Origin: Gammaproteobacteria bacterium
Lineage (GTDB): Bacteria > Pseudomonadota > Gammaproteobacteria > Burkholderiales > Burkholderiaceae_B
Length of the DNA: 64,000 nt
Assembly: GCA_018815245.1 (NCBI GenBank)
Contig: JAHIXK010000002.1
Location: forward strand, 62,001 to 126,000
Direction of reading: 5' to 3'
Shown here: positions 36,947 to 46,605 of the stretch, piece by piece
How positions within the stretch are numbered: the stretch's first letter is position 1
How the letters are laid out: every line of letters starts with the position of its first letter
The notes under the pieces: model-generated
Database searches by the model: none
What the model was told of the DNA's origin: nothing
The model's input: the letters and a program-made list of their open reading frames with translations, nothing else
Program-made: the position numbers and the translations under genes

Positions 36947-37474
36947 TCACACGGATTTTTTTCCTGAATGCATGGCGCGCAGCGTGATGATCTGCGTCAG
37001 ATTCACCAGGGTTTTGGTCATCATCCGGTTCCAGATCAAATCAACCATGACGGCCTTGAACCCAATCCGCTTGAGCGCTGTCGCCAAACCTGGCTTCAAA
37101 TAAAACAGGTAGCGCCAGGTCACCAGGGTGGCATCATCGCCGTCTTTCTCAAATTCAAAAGAGCCCTTTGCGTGATCAAGCCAGCTCAGCATGGGTTGGT
37201 TAAAGCCTACCCCCCGGTAAACAAATTGCCTGTTTGGCAGCACAGCCAGCAATTCTTCATCAATGACGGCACCACCCTTGAACGTGATGCGCTGAATATC
37301 GCCCACCTCATTGAACGATGTACCCTGAATCATTTCTATATTGGTGATCGGGGCGATCACTGCATCACTGTGAATGTACTCATTGGCCCTTAAGCGCATG
37401 TACAGGGCAAAACAATCGGCCAATGGCACAGGAATGCGGCACGAACGCTGGATCATCAAGGGTGCTTGGTTCAC
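36947..37474 (-). CDS. SRPBCC family protein
   Basis: Protein of about 175 residues resembling the START/Bet v 1 (SRPBCC) fold. It begins IVNQAPLMIQRSCRIPVPLADCFALYMRLRANEYIHSDAVI, then GDIQRITFKGGAVIDEELLAVLPNRQFVYRGVGFNQPMLSWLDHAKGSFEFEKDGDDATLVTWRYLFYLKPG, the typical strand-loop-strand. The ligand is unknown. GTG at 37474 is chosen since AGAGGA lies about 6 bases upstream; the longer frame to 37561 has no such site. It is divergent from the DUF1232 gene. Confidence 0.75.
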   Translation of the reverse strand: MNQAPLMIQRSCRIPVPLADCFALYMRLRANEYIHSDAVIAPITNIEMIQGTSFNEVGDIQRITFKGGAVIDEELLAVLPNRQFVYRGVGFNQPMLSWLDHAKGSFEFEKDGDDATLVTWRYLFYLKPGLATALKRIGFKAVMVDLIWNRMMTKTLVNLTQIITLRAMHSGKKSV

Positions 37475-37507
37475 AATGATTCCTCTGATTAAAGTTGAGT
37501 ACTGCGC

Positions 37508-37954
37508 ATGTTCACACGTTTTTTTCCGATACTGACTAAACTCAAAGCACTTAAAACACATGGGCGCATGCTATGGCATGCATTTCGGCACGCTGATACG
37601 CCGAAATGGATCAAAGGATTCATGCTGGCTGTGGTGGTGTACCTGTTCAGCCCGATTGACCTGATCCCCGACTTTCTGGTGCTGCTTGGCATTACTGACG
37701 ATCTGGTCGTTGTCACGGCCGCAATGTGGTTTTTGGGCAAAGTAATTCCGGAGAAAGTTAAAAACAACCTTCCCATGGAACAACCCGACAACACAAAAAC
37801 AACACACAATACCACCGCAAAACCCCCGGCAGCGGTCAGCAGCAGTGTATCAAAGCCTTTGGGCCTGTTGTTGCTGGCCGTGTTGTTGATTGCGGCACTG
37901 GGCAGCCACCCGTGGTTTCAGGCGCAGTTTTCAAACATTGGCACATTTTTCTGA
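37508..37954 (+). CDS. DUF1232 domain protein (YkvA family)
   Basis: Membrane protein of 148 residues. The family core is FMLAVVVYLFSPIDLIPDFLVLLGITDDLVVVTAAMWFLGKVIP, matching the SPIDLIPD...LG..DDL signature of DUF1232. An additional hydrophobic helix (LGLLLLAVLLIAALGS) is near the C-terminus; the Pro/Ala/Thr/Ser region between may be flexible. The function is unknown. It ends just before a long hairpin terminator shared with the convergent symporter gene. Confidence 0.88.
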   Translation: MFTRFFPILTKLKALKTHGRMLWHAFRHADTPKWIKGFMLAVVVYLFSPIDLIPDFLVLLGITDDLVVVTAAMWFLGKVIPEKVKNNLPMEQPDNTKTTHNTTAKPPAAVSSSVSKPLGLLLLAVLLIAALGSHPWFQAQFSNIGTFF

Positions 37955-37963
37955 CAAAAATAA

Positions 37964-37991
37964 AAAGCCCGGTGATTTCTCACCGGGCTTT
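37964..37991. terminator. Bidirectional rho-independent terminator
   Basis: AAAGCCCGGTGA and TCACCGGGCTTT make a perfect 12-bp stem with a TTTC loop between the convergent DUF1232 gene (ends 37954) and the symporter gene (ends 38048). A-rich sequence before the stem and T after it allow use by both strands. Confidence 0.9.
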
Positions 37992-38047
37992 CAAGCTTCT
38001 CAAGCCCTGCTTTTCGATGAAAGCAGTGGTTATTGTTGAACAGTCAA

Positions 38048-39850
38048 TCAGTGACCGGTTGCAACACCCGCACCACGTGGGGTACGAACATCTTCAACCA
38101 AGTGCTGAATGTGCTCAGGCGGTGGTGCCGTAACCTTGCTGACCGCGTAGGCAATCAGGAAGTTGGCAATTGCGCCGACCGTACCGAAGGCTTCAGGCGT
38201 GATGCCGAAGAAACCGTTGGTGCCGCCCACCAGTTCAACATACTCGGTGCCCTTGATGAACAAGATGCCTTTGTGTGCGAACACATAGAACAGGGTCACA
38301 CTCAAGCCGGTCAACATACCCACGATTGCGCCTGTGGAGTTCATCTTCTTGGAGAAAATGCCCATCATGATCACAGGGAACAGTGAGGATGCTGCAATAC
38401 CAAAGGCCAAAGCCACGGTACCGGCCGCGAAGCCCGGTGGGTTCAAGCCCAGGTAACCGGCCAGAACAATCGCTCCAGCCATGGAAATTTTACCGGCCAG
38501 CAGTTCGTTCTTTTCAGAAATGCCTGGATTGAACACGCCTTTGATCAGGTCATGAGACACAGCCGACGAAATTGCCAACAGCAAACCAGCCGCAGTTGAC
38601 AACGCCGCAGCCAAACCACCCGCGGCCACCAAGGCGATCACCCAGTTGGGCAACAACGCAATTTCAGGGTTTGCCAACACCATGATGTCGGCATTCACTG
38701 TCATTTCACTGCCCTTCCAGCCAGCAGCTTCTGCCTTGGCAAGAAACTCAGGATTTTTGGAAGCATCGTTGTAGTACTGGATACGACCGTCACCGTTCTT
38801 GTCATCAAACTTCAACAAGCCCGTTGATTCCCAGCGACCCATCCATGCAGGTTTCTGGTCGTTTGGCAGTTGTGCTTCAGGTGCAAACAGATCACCACCC
38901 GTGACCACATTGGTGTTCACAGTAGCGTGCAGGTTGTAACGGGCCATTGCGCCAACAGCAGGTGCTGTTGTGTACAGAATTGCAATGAACACCAAAGCCC
39001 AGCCAGCAGACGAACGCGCGTCTTTCACAGTAGGAACCGTGAAGAAGCGAATGATCACGTGGGGCAGACCCGCGGTACCAATCATCAAGCTGATGGTGTA
39101 GAAGAATGTGTTCAGGTAACTACCCGCCGGTGTGGTGGTGTAGCTGCTGAAACCAAGGTCGGTTACCACTTTGTCCAGTGTTGCCAACATGGGTTGGCCG
39201 TTGGCCAGCATGTCGGAACCCAAGCCCAGTTGTGGCAATGGGTTACCAGTCAGGTTCAAGGAAATGAAGATGGCTGGAATGGTGTAGGCGAAAATCAGCA
39301 CAATATACTGCGCAATTTGCGTGTAGGTAATGCCCTTCATGCCACCGAATACGGCATACATGAACACAATGCCCATACCCACATAAATACCCACTTCAGC
39401 GGACACACCCAGGAACCTGGAGAAGGCCACACCCACACCTGTCATTTGCCCGATTACATAAGTAATGGAAGCAACCAGCAAGCAGATCACAGCCACTGTT
39501 CGGGCTGTATTGGAGTAATAGCGGTCACCAATAAACTGAGGAACCGTGAACTTGCCGAATTTGCGCAGGTACGGTGCCAGCAACATGGCAAGCAACACAT
39601 AACCGCCGGTCCAACCCATCAAGAACACGGAACCACCGTAGCCCATGTTGGAGATCAAACCCGCCATTGAAATGAACGACGCGGCAGACATCCAGTCAGC
39701 TGCAGTCGCCATGCCGTTGGCCACGGGGTGTACACCGCCGCCAGCCACATAAAATTCACCCGTGCTACCAGCACGAGCCCAAAACGCAATACCGAGGTAC
39801 AGCGCGAAACTTAAACCCACGATCACGTAGGTGATTGTTTGCAAATCCAT
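38048..39850 (-). CDS. Sodium:solute symporter (VC_2705 subfamily, ActP-like) with EF-hand-like insert
   Basis: SSS family transporter of 600 residues with at least 12 hydrophobic helices. The family signature lies around GLISNMGYGGSVFLMGWTGGYVLLAML. It resembles the VC_2705 subfamily that occurs with a DUF4212 small subunit, and that gene is directly upstream here (12 bases). ATG 39850 has GGAG 7 bases upstream. Between two helix groups (about residues 340-380) it has WESTGLLKFDDKNGDGRIQYYNDASKN, where DDKNGDGRI fits the DxNxDG calcium loop. I read this as a soluble EF-hand-like insert. The transported substrate is probably a monocarboxylate such as acetate, but that is inference. Confidence 0.93.
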   Translation of the reverse strand: MDLQTITYVIVGLSFALYLGIAFWARAGSTGEFYVAGGGVHPVANGMATAADWMSAASFISMAGLISNMGYGGSVFLMGWTGGYVLLAMLLAPYLRKFGKFTVPQFIGDRYYSNTARTVAVICLLVASITYVIGQMTGVGVAFSRFLGVSAEVGIYVGMGIVFMYAVFGGMKGITYTQIAQYIVLIFAYTIPAIFISLNLTGNPLPQLGLGSDMLANGQPMLATLDKVVTDLGFSSYTTTPAGSYLNTFFYTISLMIGTAGLPHVIIRFFTVPTVKDARSSAGWALVFIAILYTTAPAVGAMARYNLHATVNTNVVTGGDLFAPEAQLPNDQKPAWMGRWESTGLLKFDDKNGDGRIQYYNDASKNPEFLAKAEAAGWKGSEMTVNADIMVLANPEIALLPNWVIALVAAGGLAAALSTAAGLLLAISSAVSHDLIKGVFNPGISEKNELLAGKISMAGAIVLAGYLGLNPPGFAAGTVALAFGIAASSLFPVIMMGIFSKKMNSTGAIVGMLTGLSVTLFYVFAHKGILFIKGTEYVELVGGTNGFFGITPEAFGTVGAIANFLIAYAVSKVTAPPPEHIQHLVEDVRTPRGAGVATGH

Positions 39851-39861
39851 CAGCAATCTCC

Positions 39862-40122
39862 TTAGTTTTCGTGAACGTCGTGTTCGCGGTCAATCTCGCC
39901 CATTTTTTTCGCGTAGTAAAAAATGAGGATAATGAACACGTAAATGGAACCTTGTTGGGCAAACCAGAAGCCCAGTGGGTAACCACCCAGGCTAATTTGA
40001 TTAAGTTGCTCAACAAACAAAATACCAGCGCCGTAAGAAACCAAAAACCACACAATCATGATCTTGGTCAACAGGCTGATTGTCGCTTTCCAGTAGGCTT
40101 CACCGCCATTTGGGTTGCTCAT
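39862..40122 (-). CDS. DUF4212 symporter small subunit
   Basis: Small membrane protein of 86 residues. It has two hydrophobic helices (about residues 14-36 and 48-70), with the DUF4212 pattern ATISLLTKIMIVWFLVSYGAGILFVEQLNQISLGGYPLGFWFAQQGSIYVFIILIFYYAKKM. This subunit accompanies the VC_2705-type symporter, whose gene starts 12 bases downstream. A perfect 16-bp palindrome lies 62 bases upstream of the start codon. Confidence 0.94.
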   Translation of the reverse strand: MSNPNGGEAYWKATISLLTKIMIVWFLVSYGAGILFVEQLNQISLGGYPLGFWFAQQGSIYVFIILIFYYAKKMGEIDREHDVHEN

Positions 40123-40184
40123 CGCTTGTCTCCTTTTTAAGGTTGTTGTTAACCGCGAGCTTGGAAAACGAGGTCACATCCCTC

Positions 40185-40200
40185 CCAAGCCTAGGCTTGG
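40185..40200. repeat. 16-bp perfect palindrome upstream of the DUF4212-symporter operon
   Basis: CCAAGCCTAGGCTTGG is fully palindromic and lies between the start of the DUF4212 gene and the end of tgt. There is no T-run after it, so it is more likely a binding site (operator) than a terminator. GCTTGGAA appears again at about 40160. The centre CTAG is generally rare in proteobacterial genomes. Confidence 0.55.
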
Positions 40201-40263
40201 AAGCCAGTATCAAAGCGAAAACTTACGCCAAACTGAAAGCCTGCCAGATACCTTGGTTCAGCT

Positions 40264-41433
<1,170 letters not shown>

Positions 41434-41577
41434 TCAAGGGTTCGAAGAATTTTGATTTGGCCGTATTTTAAATCATTTCAAACACATGGGCCTGAAAACG
41501 ACGATTTGAGTGCCCATTCCAGCAATTCAAGCACTTGTTTGGCACAATGGGGCCATTCGACACAAAAGAAGTACCCC

Positions 41578-42102
41578 ATGCAATCACCTGCAAAACCCGA
41601 GTTTATTCGTGCCGAGAAACGCGAAGAAGATGCCGAACTGGATGCGCATCTGTTTCGGCAAGCACTCGCCCAGTTTGCCACTGGCATCACCATCATCACC
41701 ACCAAGAATGCCGAAGGCAAGTACGTGGGCGTTACCGCCAACTCGTTCAACTCAGTGTCACTGCACCCCCCACTGGTGCTGTGGAGTTTGTCCAAAAAAG
41801 CCAGCAGTCATGATGCATTTGCTGTGGCCACGCACTATGGCGTTAGCGTGTTGTCTGCAGATCAGGAAGAACTGTCGCACCACTTTTCCACATTCAAAGG
41901 CGACCGTTTTGCGGGCCTTGAAGTGATCGAAGGTTTGGGTGGCGCACCGCTGATACCCAATGCCTTGGCGCACTTTGAATGCAAGGTGCGCAACCGCCAC
42001 GATGAAGGCGACCACTTCATTATGGTGGGCGAGGTGTTGCGTTGCGATTTCCGGGAAGGCGAAGCGCTGGTGTACCGGTCAAGGAAGTACTTTCGGAACT
42101 GA
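41578..42102 (+). CDS. Flavin reductase family protein
   Basis: Flavin-binding oxidoreductase of 174 residues, split-barrel fold. Motifs: FRQALAQFATGITIITT, VGVTANSFNSVSLHPPLVLWSLSKKASSHDAFAVATHYGVSVLSADQ, then FEGDRFAGLEV-like and HFIMVGEVLRCDFREGEALVYRSRKY near the end, all typical of the HpaC/flavin reductase domain. It would supply FMNH2/FADH2 to a partner monooxygenase, or bind FMN itself; no partner is adjacent. The start at 41578 is preferred; the longer upstream frame (41413) lies in the leader opposite tgt. Confidence 0.93.
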   Translation: MQSPAKPEFIRAEKREEDAELDAHLFRQALAQFATGITIITTKNAEGKYVGVTANSFNSVSLHPPLVLWSLSKKASSHDAFAVATHYGVSVLSADQEELSHHFSTFKGDRFAGLEVIEGLGGAPLIPNALAHFECKVRNRHDEGDHFIMVGEVLRCDFREGEALVYRSRKYFRN

Positions 42103-42443
42103 GCCTGCTCAGCGCGAGCCCCAATGATTCGCCTAAAAACCTTTATTTCCCTTTTTGAAGGCGAAGCGATTGGAACATCACTGCCGATTGGGCTGAAACG
42201 GGACAGGTGATTGATCACGCACAGCTCGCGGGAGCCGGTTCAAGCAACTCGACAGTGAGTTTGCCTGTTCTGCACTTGAAGAAAATCGCCCCGTTTGAAC
42301 AAGGCTTCAATGTTCGCGTGGCGACACCCAAGACCCGACCATCTGTTTTGTCGGGCTTGGGTGAATTGAATGCCTTTTTTCAAAAAGGGATGAAGTGATT
42401 TTCAGTGCGGAACGGGCAATCCGCGACGAGTTCAACACAGCCA
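42103..42443. other. Non-coding stretch with inverted repeat and possible coding remnant
   Basis: 341 bases without a clear gene between the flavin reductase (ends 42102) and the convergent EamA gene. A plus-strand frame from about 42160 to 42398 is open without a good start (79 codons, ends FFQKGMK) and could be a remnant; I would not call it a gene. An inverted repeat with arms ACCCAAG-A-CCCGAC and GTCGGG-CTTGGGT lies at 42326-42362 (13 bp with one bulged base), and a CCTTTTTT/CAAAAAGG palindromic stretch follows at about 42373-42388. Confidence 0.5.
42326..42362. repeat. 13-bp imperfect inverted repeat
   Basis: Arms ACCCAAG(A)CCCGAC and GTCGGGCTTGGGT around a 10-base loop. It would form a stable hairpin in RNA from either strand; the flanks have no clean T-run, so termination is uncertain. 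Confidence 0.5.
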
Positions 42444-43337
42444 TCAAACCGCTTTCTTGCGCCTTGGCACCAAAATCACCGCCATCGCCCCGAGAATCAG
42501 CACCAGCGCTGCGAAGTCGGGCCAATGCGGCACTTCGCCCAAGAAGAAACTGCCCGACATCACACCCACCACCGGAATGATCATGATCGACAAGCTCGAC
42601 ACCACCGGGGGCAACGACTTCGCCAAACTAAACCACGCCACCTGGCAAAACGCGAACACTCCAAAAGCGTTGTAGAAAATCGGCCACCACTGCGACCAAC
42701 CCTGCGGCAAGCCCACATTGGCGCCTTCAAACCACAACCCGGCCAAACCCATCGCAATGATGGTCGGCGGCATCATTGCGTGCGTGAACGCAAGTGCATG
42801 CAACTTCAACGGGTAATGTCGAATCAATGTGGTGCCAAATCCCCAACTGGCTGCAGCAATCAACATCAGCACCACCCCCAGCGGGCTGCCAGCAATGGCT
42901 GCAAATTCAGAAGAAAGCAACAACATGGCAGCCACCATGGCCAGGCTTAGACCCACCCAGCCACGTCGCCCCACCGGGTGCGCAAACATCAGCCCCGAAA
43001 GCACCGCCCAAACCGGCATGGTGTAGCCCAGAATGGCTGCACGGCCTGAACTTAATTCTTTCACCGCCAGAATACAGAACACGTGCCAACCAATCATGTT
43101 GGGAATGCACAGCAGCGCCAGCCTGCCCCACATTTCACGGGGCACCTTCAGCGACACCTTCATTTGCCGGGCCACAAACCACATGGCCACCATGCCAAAC
43201 ACCATGCACAGGGTGCGGAAATGCAGGGGCGGGTATTGGGTAACCGCATACTTCATCACAGGCCAGTTCATGCCCCAAATGGCGGTGATACCAAGCAGTA
43301 GTTGTATTTGCTTTAAGGATAATTTTGCAGCAGGCAC
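42444..43337 (-). CDS. EamA family (DMT superfamily) transporter
   Basis: Inner-membrane transporter of 297 residues with about 10 helices in two repeats. Signature parts: LLLGITAIWGMNWPVMKYAVTQYPPLHFRTLCMVFGM and KELSSGRAAILGYTMPVWAVLSGLMFAHPVGRRGWVGLSLAMVAAMLLL in the first half, LIAAASWGFGTTLIRHYPLKLHALAFT and LSIMIIPVVGVMSGSFFLGEVPHWPDFAALVLILGAMAVIL in the second. It resembles YdcZ/RhaT-like drug/metabolite exporters; the substrate is unknown. It is divergent from pyrF. Confidence 0.92.
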   Translation of the reverse strand: MPAAKLSLKQIQLLLGITAIWGMNWPVMKYAVTQYPPLHFRTLCMVFGMVAMWFVARQMKVSLKVPREMWGRLALLCIPNMIGWHVFCILAVKELSSGRAAILGYTMPVWAVLSGLMFAHPVGRRGWVGLSLAMVAAMLLLSSEFAAIAGSPLGVVLMLIAAASWGFGTTLIRHYPLKLHALAFTHAMMPPTIIAMGLAGLWFEGANVGLPQGWSQWWPIFYNAFGVFAFCQVAWFSLAKSLPPVVSSLSIMIIPVVGVMSGSFFLGEVPHWPDFAALVLILGAMAVILVPRRKKAV

Positions 43338-43392
43338 GAAGGTGAATGATCGTTCAGTAAAGCGCTCCAGTGTAGAGCATCAGCCCGCAATT

Positions 43393-43404
43393 GCCCCTAG
43401 GGGC
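43393..43404. repeat. 12-bp perfect palindrome between EamA and pyrF
   Basis: GCCCCTAGGGGC lies in the 116-bp region between divergent genes and could be an operator for either. TACAAT at 43419-43424 may be a -10 for pyrF, but no -35 with the right spacing is seen. Confidence 0.45.
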
Positions 43405-43453
43405 TTGCCCTGATCCTGTACAATAAGCCCACTTCCAACAGTTCAATTGCGCA

Positions 43454-44314
43454 ATGGCCAGCCACCGTTTTTCCGAATTCAACACGTTCCCGCAACGCCT
43501 TGTGCACAGTTGGCAACACAGCAATTCCATGTTGTGTGTGGGCCTGGACCCCGATATTTTCCGCATGCCGGAAGGTTACGGCGGCAGCCCTGCGGAAATT
43601 GAACGCTTCTGCATGGAAATCATCAAAGCCACCGCAGAATTTGCGTGCGCATTCAAACCTCAAATTGCCTACTTTGCAGCCAACCGCGCTGAAGCGGCAC
43701 TGGAAAACATTCTGGCTTATGCCAATGAAATTGCCCCGCACGCCACCACCATTCTGGATGCCAAGCGCGGAGACATTGGCGCCACCGCCAAGCAATACGC
43801 CATTGAAGCATTCGAGCGTTACAAAGCCGACAGCGTAACGCTGAGCCCCTACATGGGCAGCGACTCCGTCGAGCCCTACCATGACTACGCCGATCGCGGC
43901 CTGTTTTTGCTGTGCCGCACGTCCAACCCAGGCGGCAACGACCTGCAGTTTTTAAACACAGAAAAGGCCGAGCCGCTGTACCAAACCGTGGCAAAAATAG
44001 CCACCACCACCTGGAACCCGCACCAACAAGTGGGCTTGGTGGTGGGGGCCACTTACCCGGAAGAAATTCGTGCAGTGCGCAGCATTGTGGGCAACGCCCC
44101 CCTGCTGGTACCCGGTATCGGCGCGCAAGGTGGCGACTTGCTGAACACGGTGAAGAATGGGTTGTGCAGCCAGGGCTGGGGCTTGCTGATCAATTCATCG
44201 CGGGCCATTTTGTATGCCAGCGGCAAAACCGATTTTGCAAGTGCTGCCGCGCTTGAAGCGCGAAACACCCGTGACGCCATACAAGCTGCAAAAGCCGCTG
44301 CACTTTCAGGCTAA
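43454..44314 (+). CDS. pyrF: Orotidine 5'-phosphate decarboxylase (type 2)
   Basis: Final enzyme of UMP synthesis, 286 residues. The catalytic signature is TILDAKRGDIGATAKQYAIEAFERYKADSVTLSPYMG, typical of the longer type 2 (PyrF subfamily 2) enzyme, preceded by SMLCVGLDPD and followed by LLCRTSNPGGNDLQFL and the phosphate-binding LVPGIGAQGGDLLNTVKNG. The gene is separated from the response regulator downstream by 76 bases. It is divergent from the EamA transporter. Confidence 0.96.
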   Translation: MASHRFSEFNTFPQRLVHSWQHSNSMLCVGLDPDIFRMPEGYGGSPAEIERFCMEIIKATAEFACAFKPQIAYFAANRAEAALENILAYANEIAPHATTILDAKRGDIGATAKQYAIEAFERYKADSVTLSPYMGSDSVEPYHDYADRGLFLLCRTSNPGGNDLQFLNTEKAEPLYQTVAKIATTTWNPHQQVGLVVGATYPEEIRAVRSIVGNAPLLVPGIGAQGGDLLNTVKNGLCSQGWGLLINSSRAILYASGKTDFASAAALEARNTRDAIQAAKAAALSG

Positions 44315-44390
44315 AATCAAATCAATACAACACCATTCATGTTCAGGTAAAAAGAGCCAAACCGGCCAGCCTGCACTGGGGAGACAAGGG

Positions 44391-45095
44391 ATGAAAATAC
44401 TTCTGGCCGAAGACGACAGCTTGTTGTCTGAAGGTTTGTCGCAATCACTGCGCCAAGCCGGTTATGCAGTGGACTGCATGTTCAAGGGCAGCGACGCCGA
44501 CACCGCGCTAACCACCATGAACTACGACATTTTGATACTCGACCTGGGCCTGCCCAAGATGAGCGGACTTGAAGTGCTGCGCCGCCTGCGTGCGCGCAAC
44601 AACAACATGCCTGTGCTTATTTTGACCGCTGCCGACAGTGTTGAGCAACGCGTACAAGGGCTTGATGCAGGTGCCGACGATTACATGGCCAAACCCTTCG
44701 ACCTGAAAGAACTCGAAGCCCGCGTGCGTGCATTGGCCCGCCGAGGCACGGGTGGCGGCGCAAGCATCTGGAAACACGGACCACTGACGTTCGACCAGGT
44801 TGGACGTATTGCATACATCAACGAAGACATGCTTGACCTGTCCGCCCGGGAAGTGGGCCTGCTTGAAGTGCTGCTTCAACGCGTTGGGCGCTTGGTCAGC
44901 AAAGAACAGTTCGTTGACCATTTGTGCGAATGGGGCGAAGAAGTGAGCAACAACGCAATAGAGGTGTACATTCACCGCCTGCGCAAAAAAATTGAAGTCA
45001 ATGGCGTTCGAATTGCCACTGTGCGTGGCCTGGGTTATTGCCTTGAAAAGTACACTGAGAAAGAAGCAACACCCAATGCCAACGCCAACACATAA
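44391..45095 (+). CDS. OmpR-family response regulator (TctD/QseB-like)
   Basis: Response regulator of 234 residues. The receiver domain MKILLAEDDSLLSEGLSQSLRQAGYAVD has the acidic pair at residues 8-9 and the phosphoacceptor Asp in ILILDLGLPKMSG (about residue 51), with the K near residue 101 in DDYMAKPFDLKEL. The C-terminal winged helix is MLDLSAREVGLLEVLLQRVGRLVSKEQFVDHLCEW ... RLRKKIEVNGVRIATVRGLGYCLE. The ATG at 44391 follows AAGGG. The histidine kinase follows after 13 bases, so the two form a two-component pair. Confidence 0.96.
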   Translation: MKILLAEDDSLLSEGLSQSLRQAGYAVDCMFKGSDADTALTTMNYDILILDLGLPKMSGLEVLRRLRARNNNMPVLILTAADSVEQRVQGLDAGADDYMAKPFDLKELEARVRALARRGTGGGASIWKHGPLTFDQVGRIAYINEDMLDLSAREVGLLEVLLQRVGRLVSKEQFVDHLCEWGEEVSNNAIEVYIHRLRKKIEVNGVRIATVRGLGYCLEKYTEKEATPNANANT

Positions 45096-45108
45096 GGCAG
45101 GTGCCTGA

Positions 45109-46566
45109 TTGGCTTGGTACAAACGCAACCCGCTTGCATCGGGCCGCAACCAACGCCGGTCACTGTTCGGCGAAATTCTGGACTGGATGCTGGCCCCATT
45201 GCTGATTTTGTGGCCCATGAGTATCGGCGTTACATATCTCGTGGCCAAATCGATTGCCAACGACCCCTTCGACCACATTCTTGACGACAAAATTACAGCC
45301 TTGGCACAAGAAGTTGCAGCCCAGGCGCCTACTGGTCAATTTGGCATGCCCAAAGAAGCCATGGAAATTTTACTGGCCGATGGCACCGACCAACTGCGCG
45401 TGCAGGTAATTGGTAAAACTGGCGAGTTTTTGCTGGGTGACGAACGAAGCTTGCCCATACCCAAACGGGAAGCACGGCAAATTGGCGTGGTGAATTTTCG
45501 GGACATTGTGGTGAATGGCGAAGATTTCCGTGCAGGCCATTTGTGGATTGAACTACCCACCGCGGGCGAAAACCGCTTCATGCTGATCCAGATCGCGGAA
45601 ACCCTGGGCAAGCGTGACAGCCTGGCCAACGAAATCATCAAGGGTGTAATTTTGCCGCAGTTCGTGATTCTGCCGCTGGCCGTATTGCTGGTGTGGTTTG
45701 GCTTGTCGCGCGGCATTGCACCTTTGAACAGCCTGCTCGAAATTATTCGCACCCGCAAGCCCGACGACCTGAGCGCACTACAAACCAAAGACACCCCCGA
45801 AGAATTGTTGCCAGTCATTACTGCATTGAACGAACAGCTGGAGCGACTTGAGCAAACCATCGACACACAAAAACGTTTTGTCGCCGATGCCGCGCACCAG
45901 TTAAAAACGCCGCTGGCAGGCCTGCGCATGCAAGTTGAATTGCTCAGCGACGAGACCGATGAAGCAGCCAAACTACGAAGCCTGCGCCGCTTGAAAGTGG
46001 GCACAGAACGATCCACACGCCTTGTGAACCAATTGCTGGCCTTGGCCCGAACCGAAGCACCTTCTGTGTTGCAATTCGAAAAACTGGATTTGACCCACAT
46101 TGCACGCACGGTAACCCGCGACTTCGTGCCCGAAGCCATGAACAAGCACATTGATCTGGGCATGGAAGTACCCGACCATGCCGTGTATGTAAATGGCCAA
46201 ACCCTGATGCTGACCGAGATGTTGAAAAACCTGGTGGAGAACGCCCTGCGCTACACGCCGGAAGAAGGCTGCGTAACCGTGCGGGTGGATGACAGCCCGC
46301 AGCGCGAAGCCATTGTGCTGGAAGTGGAAGATGATGGCCCCGGCATCCCAGCTGGCGAACGCAACCTGGTATTCGACCGCTTTTACCGTGTGCTGGGCAC
46401 CAGCGAAGACGGCTCAGGCCTTGGCCTTGCAATTGTGCTGGAAACAGCACAGCAGCACGATGCCAATGTGACCATTCACGACAACCAGAAATCTGCCCAC
46501 CCCGACAGGCCCGGCACCCTGATGCGTGTCAGTTTCCCGCCGCGCCACCGGCAGCTGGAAGACTGA
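45109..46566 (+). CDS. Sensor histidine kinase (TctE/2CSK_N type)
   Basis: Partner kinase of the response regulator, 485 residues. Two membrane helices (about residues 24-45 and 184-204) flank an extracytoplasmic domain resembling the 2CSK_N domain; the H box is FVADAAHQLKTPLAGLRMQVELL (phosphoacceptor His about residue 263), the N box LVENALRYTPEEG, G1 EDDGPGIP and G2 GSGLGLAIV. TTG at 45109 appears to be the start, and translation of this gene may be coupled to the response regulator. No tricarboxylate-binding protein gene is adjacent, so the stimulus is unknown. Confidence 0.94.
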   Translation: MAWYKRNPLASGRNQRRSLFGEILDWMLAPLLILWPMSIGVTYLVAKSIANDPFDHILDDKITALAQEVAAQAPTGQFGMPKEAMEILLADGTDQLRVQVIGKTGEFLLGDERSLPIPKREARQIGVVNFRDIVVNGEDFRAGHLWIELPTAGENRFMLIQIAETLGKRDSLANEIIKGVILPQFVILPLAVLLVWFGLSRGIAPLNSLLEIIRTRKPDDLSALQTKDTPEELLPVITALNEQLERLEQTIDTQKRFVADAAHQLKTPLAGLRMQVELLSDETDEAAKLRSLRRLKVGTERSTRLVNQLLALARTEAPSVLQFEKLDLTHIARTVTRDFVPEAMNKHIDLGMEVPDHAVYVNGQTLMLTEMLKNLVENALRYTPEEGCVTVRVDDSPQREAIVLEVEDDGPGIPAGERNLVFDRFYRVLGTSEDGSGLGLAIVLETAQQHDANVTIHDNQKSAHPDRPGTLMRVSFPPRHRQLED

Positions 46567-46605
46567 TTGCTTAAAATAGACACTTAACTTTTCAAGAAGC
46601 ATCCA

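Noticed and set aside
38870-39670. 266-codon plus-strand frame opposite the symporter
   Set aside because: Shadow of membrane helices; Gln/His/Cys-rich translation, not protein-like.
42207-42398. 63-codon GTG-start frame
   Set aside because: No ribosome-binding site and no family match; treated only as a possible remnant in the gap annotation.
42405-42950. 181-codon plus-strand frame opposite the EamA transporter
   Set aside because: His/Gln/Arg-rich shadow of a transporter gene.
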